Assembly: GCA_946619805.1 (NCBI GenBank)
Contig: CAMOMM010000022.1
Location: 1-8,868, forward strand
DNA from: an uncultured Bacillota bacterium
Lineage (GTDB): Bacteria > Bacillota_I > Bacilli_A > Erysipelotrichales > Erysipelotrichaceae
Reading direction: 5' to 3'
Length of the DNA stretch: 8,868 bases
Notes under the pieces: model-generated
What the model was told of the DNA's origin: nothing
Seen by the model: only the letters and a program-made list of their open reading frames with translations
Database searches by the model: none
Shown: positions 1 to 6,011 of the stretch, piece by piece
How the letters are laid out: every line of letters begins with the position of its first letter
How positions within the stretch are numbered: position 1 is the stretch's first letter
Position numbers and translations under genes: made by a program

Positions 1-820
1 AGATCGTCCGGCCATAGGAAGGACCGTGACTGATGTCGACTTCGACATAGGCATCAGTGGTTTTATAGATTTCAGGGGCAACGAGATAGGTAACGGCCGT
101 TACGTCATGAACCGGACCGGCTCCCATGCCGACGACACTCTGGGTAATAAGGGTAGAACGCATGATGTCGCCAAACAGTTTTCCGGCTTTGTTGCCGATG
201 GCTTCCATTCTTTCAATGATGTTGATGTCAGCCAGGGCTGTATTGGTGAGGTTAAGTCCCATCATGGTGATAGGAACACCTGAATTGAAGACGATGTGTG
301 CTGCTTCCGGGTCAGCAAAGATGTTGAATTCAGCTGCCGGGGACCAGTTGCCGACTCCTACGGAACCGCCCATTAAGACTATGCGCTGAATCTTGTTGAC
401 GATCTTTGGATAAAGACGGATGGCCATGGCTACGTTTGTCAGCGGGCCAACCGGTACCAGTGTAATGTCACCGTCTGATTTCATGAATGTTTCGATCAGG
501 AAATTGACAGCGTGCTTTCTTTCAGGTCTTCTGATCAGAGGTTCGAAAACCGGACCGTCCAGGCCGCTTTTACCGTGAACATCGGCCGGTACGACCTGAT
601 CTCTTACCAGAGGAAGGGACATTCCGCCGTAAACCGGTACATCAATACCGAGGTGCTGGCATACACTTAAGGTATTTGGCAGAGTTTTATCAAGCGTCTG
701 ATTACCGGCAACAACGGTTACACCCAGCAGTTCAATGTCAGGGTGTTTGGCGGCTATCATCAGCGCTATCGCATCATCATGACCGGTATCACAGTCAAGT
801 ATCATTTTTATCTTCGACAT
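1..820 (-). CDS. Inosine/uridine-preferring nucleoside hydrolase (partial, C-terminus off the left edge)
   Basis: This gene encodes an IunH/Rih-family N-ribohydrolase, a cytoplasmic Ca2+-dependent enzyme that cleaves ribonucleosides into base and ribose. Translating leftward from the ATG at 820 gives 273 residues without a stop; family members usually have about 310-320, so only the last 40 or so are missing. The N-terminus carries the signature [12 protein letters not shown] (residues 9-20). By alignment from memory with the Crithidia enzyme, D11, D15 and D16 are the Ca2+/catalytic aspartates. The AGN at 38-40, the [11 protein letters not shown] segment at 164-174 and the HD pair at 238-239 match other active-site positions. 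The ATG is 8 nt downstream of AAGGAG (829-834, minus strand), which fixes the start. Purine versus pyrimidine preference cannot be read from what is visible. The gene is divergent from the phosphatase gene and is not in the NAD operon. Confidence 0.93.
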   Translation of the reverse strand, partial: MSKIKMILDCDTGHDDAIALMIAAKHPDIELLGVTVVAGNQTLDKTLPNTLSVCQHLGIDVPVYGGMSLPLVRDQVVPADVHGKSGLDGPVFEPLIRRPERKHAVNFLIETFMKSDGDITLVPVGPLTNVAMAIRLYPKIVNKIQRIVLMGGSVGVGNWSPAAEFNIFADPEAAHIVFNSGVPITMMGLNLTNTALADINIIERMEAIGNKAGKLFGDIMRSTLITQSVVGMGAGPVHDVTAVTYLVAPEIYKTTDAYVEVDISHGPSYGRTI

Positions 821-828
821 AGTTAAAT

Positions 829-834
829 CTCCTT
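829..834 (-). promoter_or_regulatory. Ribosome binding site of the nucleoside hydrolase gene
   Basis: Read on the minus strand this is AAGGAG, 8 nt before the ATG at 820. A TATAAT hexamer on the same strand (849 back to 844) lies just upstream and could be the -10, but I see no convincing -35 at 16-18 nt from it. Confidence 0.75.
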
Positions 835-927
835 ATTACCATTATTATAATATATTAACCGTGAAAGCGGAGTGATGGATGATAAATTATTCCGGTCTGC
901 GTTATATGAATTAAGGGAATAATAGTG

Positions 928-933
928 TATACT
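928..933 (+). promoter_or_regulatory. Possible -10 element of the phosphatase gene
   Basis: TATACT lies 22 nt before the preferred ATG at 956. The -35 region at the expected distance (around 905-910, TATGAA) matches the consensus poorly. If used, this promoter would give a short leader of about 15 nt containing the GGAG ribosome binding site at 943-946. Confidence 0.35.
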
Positions 934-955
934 ATTTATCTTGGAGAACGGGTTT

Positions 956-1729
956 ATGGAAGAAAGAACGATTGTATTTGAAGGAATAAATAACTGCCGC
1001 GATCTGGGCGGTTTGAAAAACAGTGAAGGCATGACGATACGCAGGGGATGTCTGATCCGCAGTGCTCATCTGGGTAATGCCAGTGGCAATGACATCGAAA
1101 AACTGCAGGGAATGCATCTGCAGACGGTTGTGGACTTGCGAACAATTGCCGAAACCCATGAGAAGCCTGACAGATACCCGGAAGAAACGGTTTATCATAA
1201 CAATTACATCTTTCCTGAACATAAGGACGGCATCTCTCATGAGGAAGACAGCAGACCTCTCGATCTTTCCAAAATAAATCTGGGCAATACCTATGCATTC
1301 ATGATGAAAGATGAACAGTGCTGCCGTCATTTCGGCAATGCCCTGAAGATCATCATGAATACCGACTTTGATAAGGGCTGTGTTTTATGGCATTGCACTG
1401 AAGGAAAGGACCGCTGCGGTCTGGTCAGTGCATTCCTGCTGACGGTATTGGGCGTGGATGAAGATGTCATCAGAGAAGACTATCTTCTGACCAATGTGGT
1501 CAATGGTCCCAAGGCTGAAATGTTGTACAGAACATATAAGGATATGGGCCGCAGTGAAGATGACTGCCAGGGGATCAGAAACGTCATTCTGGCCAAAGAA
1601 GAATACTTTGATGCTGCCATGCAGCGGATAAGAGAAAAGTTTGGAACAATGGAGAATTTCCTGATATCAGGACTTCACCTTGAACCTGAACAGATGAAAC
1701 GGTTCAGGGAAAAGATGCTGGTTGAATAA
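956..1729 (+). CDS. Tyrosine/dual-specificity-type protein phosphatase
   Basis: The 257-residue protein belongs to the cysteine-based tyrosine phosphatase family related to Y_phosphatase3 (Listeria LipA-like). The family hydrolyses phosphotyrosine or other phosphomonoesters through a cysteinyl-phosphate intermediate. The P-loop is HCTEGKDR, giving the C-x5-R motif with C147 as nucleophile and R153 binding phosphate. The N-terminal block typical of the family is also present: INNCRDLGG (11-19), then an IRSAHL segment (34-39) and VVDLRT (58-63). The residue after GKDR is Cys, where Thr is usual. There is no signal peptide or membrane segment, so the protein is probably cytoplasmic. A TTG in frame at 941 would add five residues, but it sits right beside the GGAG (943-946) that serves the ATG at 956 with 9-nt spacing, so 956 is preferred. 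The gene is transcribed alone, between a divergent nucleoside hydrolase gene and convergent nadD. The substrate is unknown. Confidence 0.88.
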   Translation: MEERTIVFEGINNCRDLGGLKNSEGMTIRRGCLIRSAHLGNASGNDIEKLQGMHLQTVVDLRTIAETHEKPDRYPEETVYHNNYIFPEHKDGISHEEDSRPLDLSKINLGNTYAFMMKDEQCCRHFGNALKIIMNTDFDKGCVLWHCTEGKDRCGLVSAFLLTVLGVDEDVIREDYLLTNVVNGPKAEMLYRTYKDMGRSEDDCQGIRNVILAKEEYFDAAMQRIREKFGTMENFLISGLHLEPEQMKRFREKMLVE

Positions 1730-1733
1730 GATG

Positions 1734-1770
1734 AAAAAACATGCTGGATCAGTCATCCAGCATGTTTTTT
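1734..1770. terminator. Bidirectional intrinsic terminator between the phosphatase gene and nadD
   Basis: A perfect 16-bp inverted repeat (arms 1734-1749 and 1755-1770) encloses the 5-nt loop CAGTC. The arms have a GC-containing core (CATGCTGGAT) and end in six A / six T, so each strand presents a hairpin followed by a U-run. It lies 4 nt after the phosphatase stop codon. On the other strand it overlaps the nadD 3' end: the nadD stop (TGA, 1751-1749) and its last codons are inside the hairpin. It should end transcription of the phosphatase gene rightward and of the NAD operon leftward. Confidence 0.93.
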
Positions 1771-2315
1771 ATCATGTAATTGTATACTCTTTTATCAATG
1801 TATGGCTTTACCTTTTGATAATCGTTGATATTATCTCTGATCATAGAGGAACTGAAGCTTATGTTGTTTACTTCCATGATCTGATAGTTGGTCTTGCCTA
1901 ACTGTTTCATCATGGCGTGCAGGTCTTCTGAATCAATGTCTTCTCTGGGAATGATGATGAAGTCATACTGCAGCAGTTCCCTGTATTCCTTCCAGCGGTC
2001 AAAGGTCGGAATGTTGTCCCGCCCTATGATCAAGACCAGCTGATCACCGGGATATTCCTGTTTCAGAGTTCTGAACAGCTGATAGGTATACTGAATGTCA
2101 TTGTGGGTCTCATCGATCATGATCCTGTCATTTTCGAAGAACTTAAGCATGTTTATTCTGTCTCTTACCGGAGGCAGATTCTGCTTGTCCCAGTAATTGC
2201 CGGTAGCTACGATCATTACTCTGTCGAGCAGATTTCTTCTTAAGGCAGTTCTGACAATCTTGATGTGGCCTTTATGTACCGGGTTGAATGATCCGCAGTA
2301 TACTCCGATTCTCAT
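1749..2315 (-). CDS. nadD: Nicotinate-nucleotide adenylyltransferase
   Basis: NadD transfers AMP from ATP to nicotinate mononucleotide, giving nicotinate adenine dinucleotide and pyrophosphate. It is the third step of salvage here and is shared with de novo NAD synthesis. The 188-residue protein is of normal length for bacterial NadD. It shows the nucleotidyltransferase signature GSFNPVHKGH (8-17, with the HxGH-type histidines), the IIGRDNIPTFDRWKEY segment (96-111) corresponding to the family's GxD...W region, and SSSMIR (155-160), the ISSTxIR-type ATP-binding motif. There is no fused HD phosphohydrolase domain. It is the last gene of the NAD operon: its ATG overlaps the nadE stop as ATGA, and a GAGGAA (2329-2324) lies 8 nt upstream inside nadE, so translational coupling is likely. 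The final codons form one arm of the terminator hairpin. Confidence 0.95.
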   Translation of the reverse strand: MRIGVYCGSFNPVHKGHIKIVRTALRRNLLDRVMIVATGNYWDKQNLPPVRDRINMLKFFENDRIMIDETHNDIQYTYQLFRTLKQEYPGDQLVLIIGRDNIPTFDRWKEYRELLQYDFIIIPREDIDSEDLHAMMKQLGKTNYQIMEVNNISFSSSMIRDNINDYQKVKPYIDKRVYNYMIKNMLDD

Positions 2316-3388
2316 CCGAACAATTCCTCGACTTCATCAAGAGCCAGAGGTTCATCATATTCGCAGTTTTCCTTAACGAACAGGGTGATGTCAGGATATG
2401 TCTGATAATCAGCCGTGTAATACTTCTGGACGGTAATGTCGCTGTTCAGTAACATGATTATCTTTTCCAGTGAATACTTTTCGGCGAACTGATCTCTGGT
2501 ATAGGCCTTGCTCCAGTGTCTGCCGTCCTTGTGGAAACGCCAGTCAAATTCACCTTCGCCCTCGAGAGGATTTTCCGGCTCCAGGGCAAACAGCCACTGC
2601 GGTTCATTGTTTTCCTGAGGATAGGTTTCTACGGTTATCCGCTGCGGATGAGGCATGGCAAACTTATGGCGTGAGCCTCTGTGCAGCTTCATGATCTTGT
2701 TATAGTCTTCTTCGCTGACCCCCGGCAGACCTCTGATGATTCTGGCAGTATCGGCATAGGTGACACCCATCTTTTCCTCATCGCTTTGTCCTGATAGGCC
2801 GTCATCAGGTGTGCGGTATAAGACTTTCGGCGGAACACCGACGACTTCACCGACCTTGATGACTTCTTCAACGGTCAGGTGAGAGATGATTTCAAAGTCA
2901 TGGGCACTGTCACCGAACTTGGTGAAGTATCCTAAGAACAGTTCGGCAAGATTGCTGGTGCCCGGGACCAGATAGGTTCCTCCTTTGGTGGCAGATAACA
3001 GGGCTGCCATATAGTAGCAGGTAGCCATTCTTAAGCGCGGCTTCAGGTTGATGTCGGCGTTTTTCTTTTCTTCAGCACTGAAAGTACCAAGCTTGTCGAT
3101 TTCCGCAACAAAACTGTCAAAGGTACTGGTCAGATCGATGTTCAGCATTTCAAAGCCGAACTTCTCAGCTACCAGCTGGGCGTCAGAAGCATCGCGGCTC
3201 TTGGAGTGACAAGGCAGGGTAAGACCTACCACGTTTTCCGGACCGATTGCTTCACACAGCAGGCCGGCCACAACGCCTGAGTCCTTGCCGCCGGAAATTC
3301 CCAGTACAGCACCCTTGAGGTGATTTTTGGCATAGTATTCTCTGATGAATCTGACAATGTTGTCTCTTTCTTTTACGGCATCAAACAT
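2312..3388 (-). CDS. nadE: NH3-dependent-type NAD+ synthetase with a C-terminal extension
   Basis: NadE converts deamido-NAD to NAD+ through an adenylylated intermediate. The N-terminal part is a standard synthetase: the ATP-pyrophosphatase P-loop SGGKDS (32-37), KPRLRM (116-121), and the GTSNLAELFLGYFTKFGD region (143-160) that builds the NAD/ATP site. No N-terminal nitrilase (glutaminase) domain is present, so free ammonia is the expected nitrogen donor. At 358 residues it is much longer than ammonia-dependent NadE (commonly about 240-275). The synthetase fold should end near residue 245-250, leaving about 105 residues with HPQRITVET (247-255), an aromatic, acidic segment (264-292) and a final acidic tail. 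I do not recognise the extension. The gene starts inside pncB (8-nt overlap), with GAGGT at 3401-3397 as ribosome binding site, and its stop overlaps the nadD start by 4 nt. Confidence 0.93.
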   Translation of the reverse strand: MFDAVKERDNIVRFIREYYAKNHLKGAVLGISGGKDSGVVAGLLCEAIGPENVVGLTLPCHSKSRDASDAQLVAEKFGFEMLNIDLTSTFDSFVAEIDKLGTFSAEEKKNADINLKPRLRMATCYYMAALLSATKGGTYLVPGTSNLAELFLGYFTKFGDSAHDFEIISHLTVEEVIKVGEVVGVPPKVLYRTPDDGLSGQSDEEKMGVTYADTARIIRGLPGVSEEDYNKIMKLHRGSRHKFAMPHPQRITVETYPQENNEPQWLFALEPENPLEGEGEFDWRFHKDGRHWSKAYTRDQFAEKYSLEKIIMLLNSDITVQKYYTADYQTYPDITLFVKENCEYDEPLALDEVEELFG

Positions 3389-4601
3389 TCTTATTTACCT
3401 CATATTCTAATCTCCAGTCAATGCTTCTCTGAAGATAATCTACATAATCCTGATTCTTGCACATGCCCTTACCCGGGGTATCGGAGATCTTGGCTACATC
3501 CTGACCGTTGCATCTGGTGACTTTCATGACGATGTTAAGGGCCTTTTCATCAGTGTCGTTGGAAATGTATGTCCCGATACCGAAGGCAACCTTACATCTG
3601 CCCTTGAAGTGTTCATAGATGGCTGAAGCCTTTTCAAAGTTCAGACTGTCAGAGAACAGCAGGGTCTTGTTGGCTGGATCCACATTGAGCCGTGTGTAAT
3701 GAGCAATCATCTTTTCACCCCATTCGATTGGATCACCGCTGTCGTGTCTGACACCGGAGAACAGGGTGGCATATGTCAGATCGAAATCTCTCAGGAAACA
3801 GTCGGTGGTAATGGTGTCAGTCAGAGCAGTACCGTTCTGGACACCGTATTCCTTTACCCAGCTGTTGAGTGAATAGTAGTTGGAGTAGGCAGGGTTGTGT
3901 CTGTGGTTGCCCTGTCCGACGCACATGATCCATTCATGAGCCATGGTGCCGACCGGGATCAGATTGTACTTTCTGGCCAGATAGATGTTGGAGGTACCGA
4001 CACAGTTGGAACTGCATCTGTTCCAGGTCACTTCGGCCAGTTCTCTGACGGCGAGTTCCTGAGCTTCAGCAGACAGTCTTCTTCTTAAACCGAATTCAGA
4101 GAAGTTACCGATGCTGTACTCGTTATTGAGCAGCTTTTTCTTCTTGTCAGCCAGTCTCTTCTTGAATGATCTGAACAGTTTCTTATAGTCATAGGCCATT
4201 CTGAAGTATACTTCGTTGACGATGGCCAGGGTAGGGATCTCATACATTGAGGTATTCAGCCAGGTACCGGTAGTTTCCAGTGACAGCCCTGTAGGATCAT
4301 CAGTTGAGAAATGGAAATCTTCAAAACGAGGTCTCCACAGTCTTAGGAAGTCAACATAGCTTCCCTTGATCCAGCTGATGTTGTTAAGATATTCCAGTTC
4401 GTCTTCTGTAAAGGAAAGGGAGCAGTACAGCTTGATCTGATGCTTTATCTCCTCAACCATTTCCGGTGTGAAGAAGACGTCAGTGTTACGGCACTTGAAA
4501 GTCCAGGTGGTCTTGTAGTCGGAGTACTGGTGATAGATAGCCTGACCCATTGAAATCTTATATAAGTCAGTTTCCAGCAAACTTGTAATGATCTGTTTCA
4601 T
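3381..4601 (-). CDS. pncB: Nicotinate phosphoribosyltransferase
   Basis: PncB makes nicotinate mononucleotide from nicotinate and PRPP, with ATP hydrolysis improving turnover in this family. The 406-residue length matches E. coli-type PncB (about 400). Visible family blocks are TDLYK near the N-terminus (11-15), FSEFGLRRR (167-175), GTMAHEW (218-224), TDT (261-263), GVRHDSGDP (283-291) and GIGT (341-344). The GTMAHEW His222 corresponds to the autophosphorylated histidine. The HDSGDP block and GIGT loop contribute to PRPP/phosphate binding. The gene is third in the operon. Its AAGGAG (4616-4611) overlaps the pncA stop codon and is 9 nt from the ATG, and its own 3' end overlaps nadE by 8 nt. 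The KVTRCNGQDVAKISD segment (360-374) is typical of bacterial nicotinate rather than nicotinamide phosphoribosyltransferases, in my reading. Confidence 0.95.
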   Translation of the reverse strand: MKQIITSLLETDLYKISMGQAIYHQYSDYKTTWTFKCRNTDVFFTPEMVEEIKHQIKLYCSLSFTEDELEYLNNISWIKGSYVDFLRLWRPRFEDFHFSTDDPTGLSLETTGTWLNTSMYEIPTLAIVNEVYFRMAYDYKKLFRSFKKRLADKKKKLLNNEYSIGNFSEFGLRRRLSAEAQELAVRELAEVTWNRCSSNCVGTSNIYLARKYNLIPVGTMAHEWIMCVGQGNHRHNPAYSNYYSLNSWVKEYGVQNGTALTDTITTDCFLRDFDLTYATLFSGVRHDSGDPIEWGEKMIAHYTRLNVDPANKTLLFSDSLNFEKASAIYEHFKGRCKVAFGIGTYISNDTDEKALNIVMKVTRCNGQDVAKISDTPGKGMCKNQDYVDYLQRSIDWRLEYEVNKNV

Positions 4602-4614
4602 CTGTTTATTCTCC

Positions 4615-5145
4615 TTAGATTATCTTTACCTGGCACATCTTCATGGTGGTCAGGGCAGCTTCATGGCTTTCCGGAGTAACTCCGGCGCAGCACTTGGCAA
4701 TGCAGCGCAATTCAGTTTCCGGGAAGGCTGTTTTCAGCAGCATGGCATTGGAAACAACGCAGATGTCAGTGCATAAGCCGATCAGGGTGATGCTTTCAAT
4801 TTCCTTTGGATCACAATAAGCCCGGATCCGAGGCGCCAGTCTGTCTGAGCCGAAGGTAGGCTTGTTGAGGATAACAGGGTCTTCAACCTTTTTCAGGGCA
4901 TTGGCTACCTTTTTGTCCAGCTGCCAGCCCGGGGTGTCTTCAACGCAGTGAACAACCGGCAGATTGCGCCCTTCCTGGGTTTCCAGGTAGTTGCTCTGAT
5001 GGGTGTCTCTGGTCACGAATACCTTGTCGTATTTCTTTTTGATTTCCTTTACGACATCAGGGACGATGGCGACGGCTTCCGGGGTTCCCAGAGCTCCGTC
5101 AACGAAGTCCTTCTGCATGTCAATTACTACTAAGATCTTCTTCAT
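4615..5145 (-). CDS. pncA: Nicotinamidase (isochorismatase-family amidohydrolase)
   Basis: PncA hydrolyses nicotinamide to nicotinate and ammonia, the entry step of the pathway encoded here. The 176-residue cysteine hydrolase shows the triad D9 (in VVIDMQKDF), K95 (in LNKPTFGS) and C129 (in GLCTDICV). D47 and H49 (RDTH) and H66 (PVVH) fit the divalent-metal site of nicotinamidases. The length is at the short end of the family, typical of single-domain enzymes. The family also contains isochorismatases and other amidases, but the operon partners pncB, nadE and nadD make nicotinamide the clear substrate. The start lies 1 nt after the nrtR stop codon, with AAGGAG (5160-5155) inside the end of nrtR, so translation of the two is probably coupled. 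The ammonia it releases could in principle be used by NadE, which lacks a glutaminase domain; that is inference. Confidence 0.93.
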   Translation of the reverse strand: MKKILVVIDMQKDFVDGALGTPEAVAIVPDVVKEIKKKYDKVFVTRDTHQSNYLETQEGRNLPVVHCVEDTPGWQLDKKVANALKKVEDPVILNKPTFGSDRLAPRIRAYCDPKEIESITLIGLCTDICVVSNAMLLKTAFPETELRCIAKCCAGVTPESHEAALTTMKMCQVKII

Positions 5146-5146
5146 A

Positions 5147-5896
5147 TCATAAATCTCCTTTCAGATACTGTATGAGAGGATTGAAACTGTATAACAGTGC
5201 CTCTTTATTATAAGTCTTAATCTTATTACCAGTCGGGGTTACCATTTTCAATATATCACGGCGGAAGTTGGCTGTATCCTTTTTTTCACCGCTGATGATC
5301 TCATAGACGTTCTGGACCTGTTTGAGGGTAAATTCCTTAGGAAGCAGGGAGAAGATCAGTCCTGATGAGATGACATGCAGCTGCAGTTCATCCATAGCCA
5401 TGTTGATCAGTTTCAGATGGTCACCGGCGATCCGGGAAGTTGATCCTTCCAACAGTCTGGACTGCTTACGGATGTAACAGCCCTGGGATATGTCGGTCAC
5501 TTCATAGCTGATCAGAGCTTTCTGTTCTCTGTTTCTCAGGGTGACCCGGGAAATGCGCTGATCAGTTGACTGTGACAGTACTGTTTTGGTTATCGGGAAC
5601 CAGCAGACAGAATCGTCTTCACTGACATTGGGACTGGCGCATAGAGAGATGTAAGCTGTGGTGATCACGCGGTTTCCCTGTACTCTGTCAGCTTTGCCCA
5701 GGGTGTATAACTGGCGGAAGTAAATGTTATCAGGACAGTGTGAACCAAGAAGCTTCAGAGCTGCTGCATCAAGATCTTCGTCTATGTCAGCCTGTTTCTC
5801 CGGAAGACTGTAGCCGTCAGGCTGTTTCTCCAGCAGGATCATCAGTCTGCCTTCCTGAATGGACATCAGAACTACCGTTACGGTATTAATGTTCAT
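5147..5896 (-). CDS. nrtR: NrtR-type transcriptional regulator of NAD metabolism (Nudix-like domain plus winged helix)
   Basis: The 249-residue protein has the two-part layout of NrtR. A Nudix-like domain (about residues 4-130) binds an effector, ADP-ribose in characterised NrtR proteins. A C-terminal winged helix (about 155-245) includes DHLKLINMAMDEL (159-171), LLPKEFTLKQVQNVYE (184-199) and the basic FRRDIL recognition region (211-216) followed by PTG. The Nudix box is badly eroded: where GxxxxxExxxxxxxREUxEExGU is expected, residues 32-51 read PEKQADIDEDLDAAALKLLG, without REUxEE. The domain should therefore sense rather than hydrolyse. The ATG at 5896 is chosen because an excellent AAGGAGGT (5910-5903) lies 6 nt upstream. 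A TTG at 5929 would add 11 residues but lies inside the operator and upstream of the likely transcript start. As first gene of the operon it probably represses itself and all four enzymes. Confidence 0.88.
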   Translation of the reverse strand: MNINTVTVVLMSIQEGRLMILLEKQPDGYSLPEKQADIDEDLDAAALKLLGSHCPDNIYFRQLYTLGKADRVQGNRVITTAYISLCASPNVSEDDSVCWFPITKTVLSQSTDQRISRVTLRNREQKALISYEVTDISQGCYIRKQSRLLEGSTSRIAGDHLKLINMAMDELQLHVISSGLIFSLLPKEFTLKQVQNVYEIISGEKKDTANFRRDILKMVTPTGNKIKTYNKEALLYSFNPLIQYLKGDL

Positions 5897-5902
5897 GGCT
5901 TT

Positions 5903-5910
5903 ACCTCCTT
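5903..5910 (-). promoter_or_regulatory. Ribosome binding site of nrtR
   Basis: Minus-strand AAGGAGGT, a full match to the anti-Shine-Dalgarno core, 6 nt before the ATG at 5896. It decides the start against the in-frame TTG at 5929, which has no comparable site. Confidence 0.88.
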
Positions 5911-5918
5911 CCAAATAT

Positions 5919-5924
5919 ATTATA
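5919..5924 (-). promoter_or_regulatory. -10 element of the nrtR-pncA-pncB-nadE-nadD promoter
   Basis: A perfect TATAAT on the minus strand, with the predicted start about 7 nt downstream (near 5912). This gives a leader of about 15 nt holding the ribosome binding site. The -35 is weak (TTTATT, 5946-5941, 16-nt spacer). Five of the six -10 bases lie inside the palindrome at 5920-5940. Confidence 0.6.
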
Positions 5925-5940
5925 GTCAAAATGACAATAA
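5920..5940. promoter_or_regulatory. Predicted NrtR operator (21-bp imperfect palindrome)
   Basis: The site has core TAGTCAAAATGACAA (5923-5937) flanked by TTA and TAA. Eight of ten base pairs are symmetric about the centre at 5930; the mismatches are 5924/5936 and 5929/5931. It overlaps the -10 hexamer of the nrtR promoter, so an occupied site would block RNA polymerase. NrtR proteins are known to bind palindromes of about this length upstream of NAD genes. Assigning this palindrome to this NrtR is inference from position and symmetry. Confidence 0.65.
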
Positions 5941-5948
5941 AATAAAGG

Positions 5949-5976
5949 GGTAATATACAATTTCTTATAAATTACC
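5949..5976. repeat. Inverted repeat in the nrtR/SDR divergent region
   Basis: GGTAAT (5949-5954) and ATTACC (5971-5976) are perfectly complementary, and 10 of 14 pairs match across the 28-bp dyad. It covers the -35 area of the rightward SDR promoter (-10 at 5986-5991). It could be an operator for an unknown regulator or a chance AT-rich dyad. Confidence 0.35.
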
Positions 5977-5985
5977 TTATTAATG

Positions 5986-5991
5986 TATAAT
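5986..5991 (+). promoter_or_regulatory. -10 element of the SDR gene
   Basis: A perfect TATAAT 20 nt before the ATG at 6012. The -35 at the usual spacing is poor (TTCTTA, 5962-5967, 18-nt spacer), so activation or weak expression is possible. Confidence 0.5.
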
Positions 5992-6011
5992 GTTTATGAA
6001 GGGGTGATTAC

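Noticed and set aside
26..389. Two overlapping plus-strand open frames at 26-283 and 126-389.
   Set aside because: They are antisense to the nucleoside hydrolase, whose motifs are clear; there is no ribosome binding site or family resemblance.
941..955. In-frame TTG at 941 as the start of the phosphatase gene (262 residues).
   Set aside because: The GGAG at 943-946 overlaps this region and is correctly spaced for the ATG at 956; nothing suitable lies upstream of 941.
823..1330. Minus-strand open frames across the phosphatase gene and its upstream region.
   Set aside because: They are antisense to a gene with an intact P-loop and run through its promoter; their composition does not look like a protein.
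5897..5929. In-frame TTG at 5929 as the start of nrtR (260 residues).
   Set aside because: It lies within the palindrome and upstream of the probable transcript start, while AAGGAGGT is ideally placed for the ATG at 5896.
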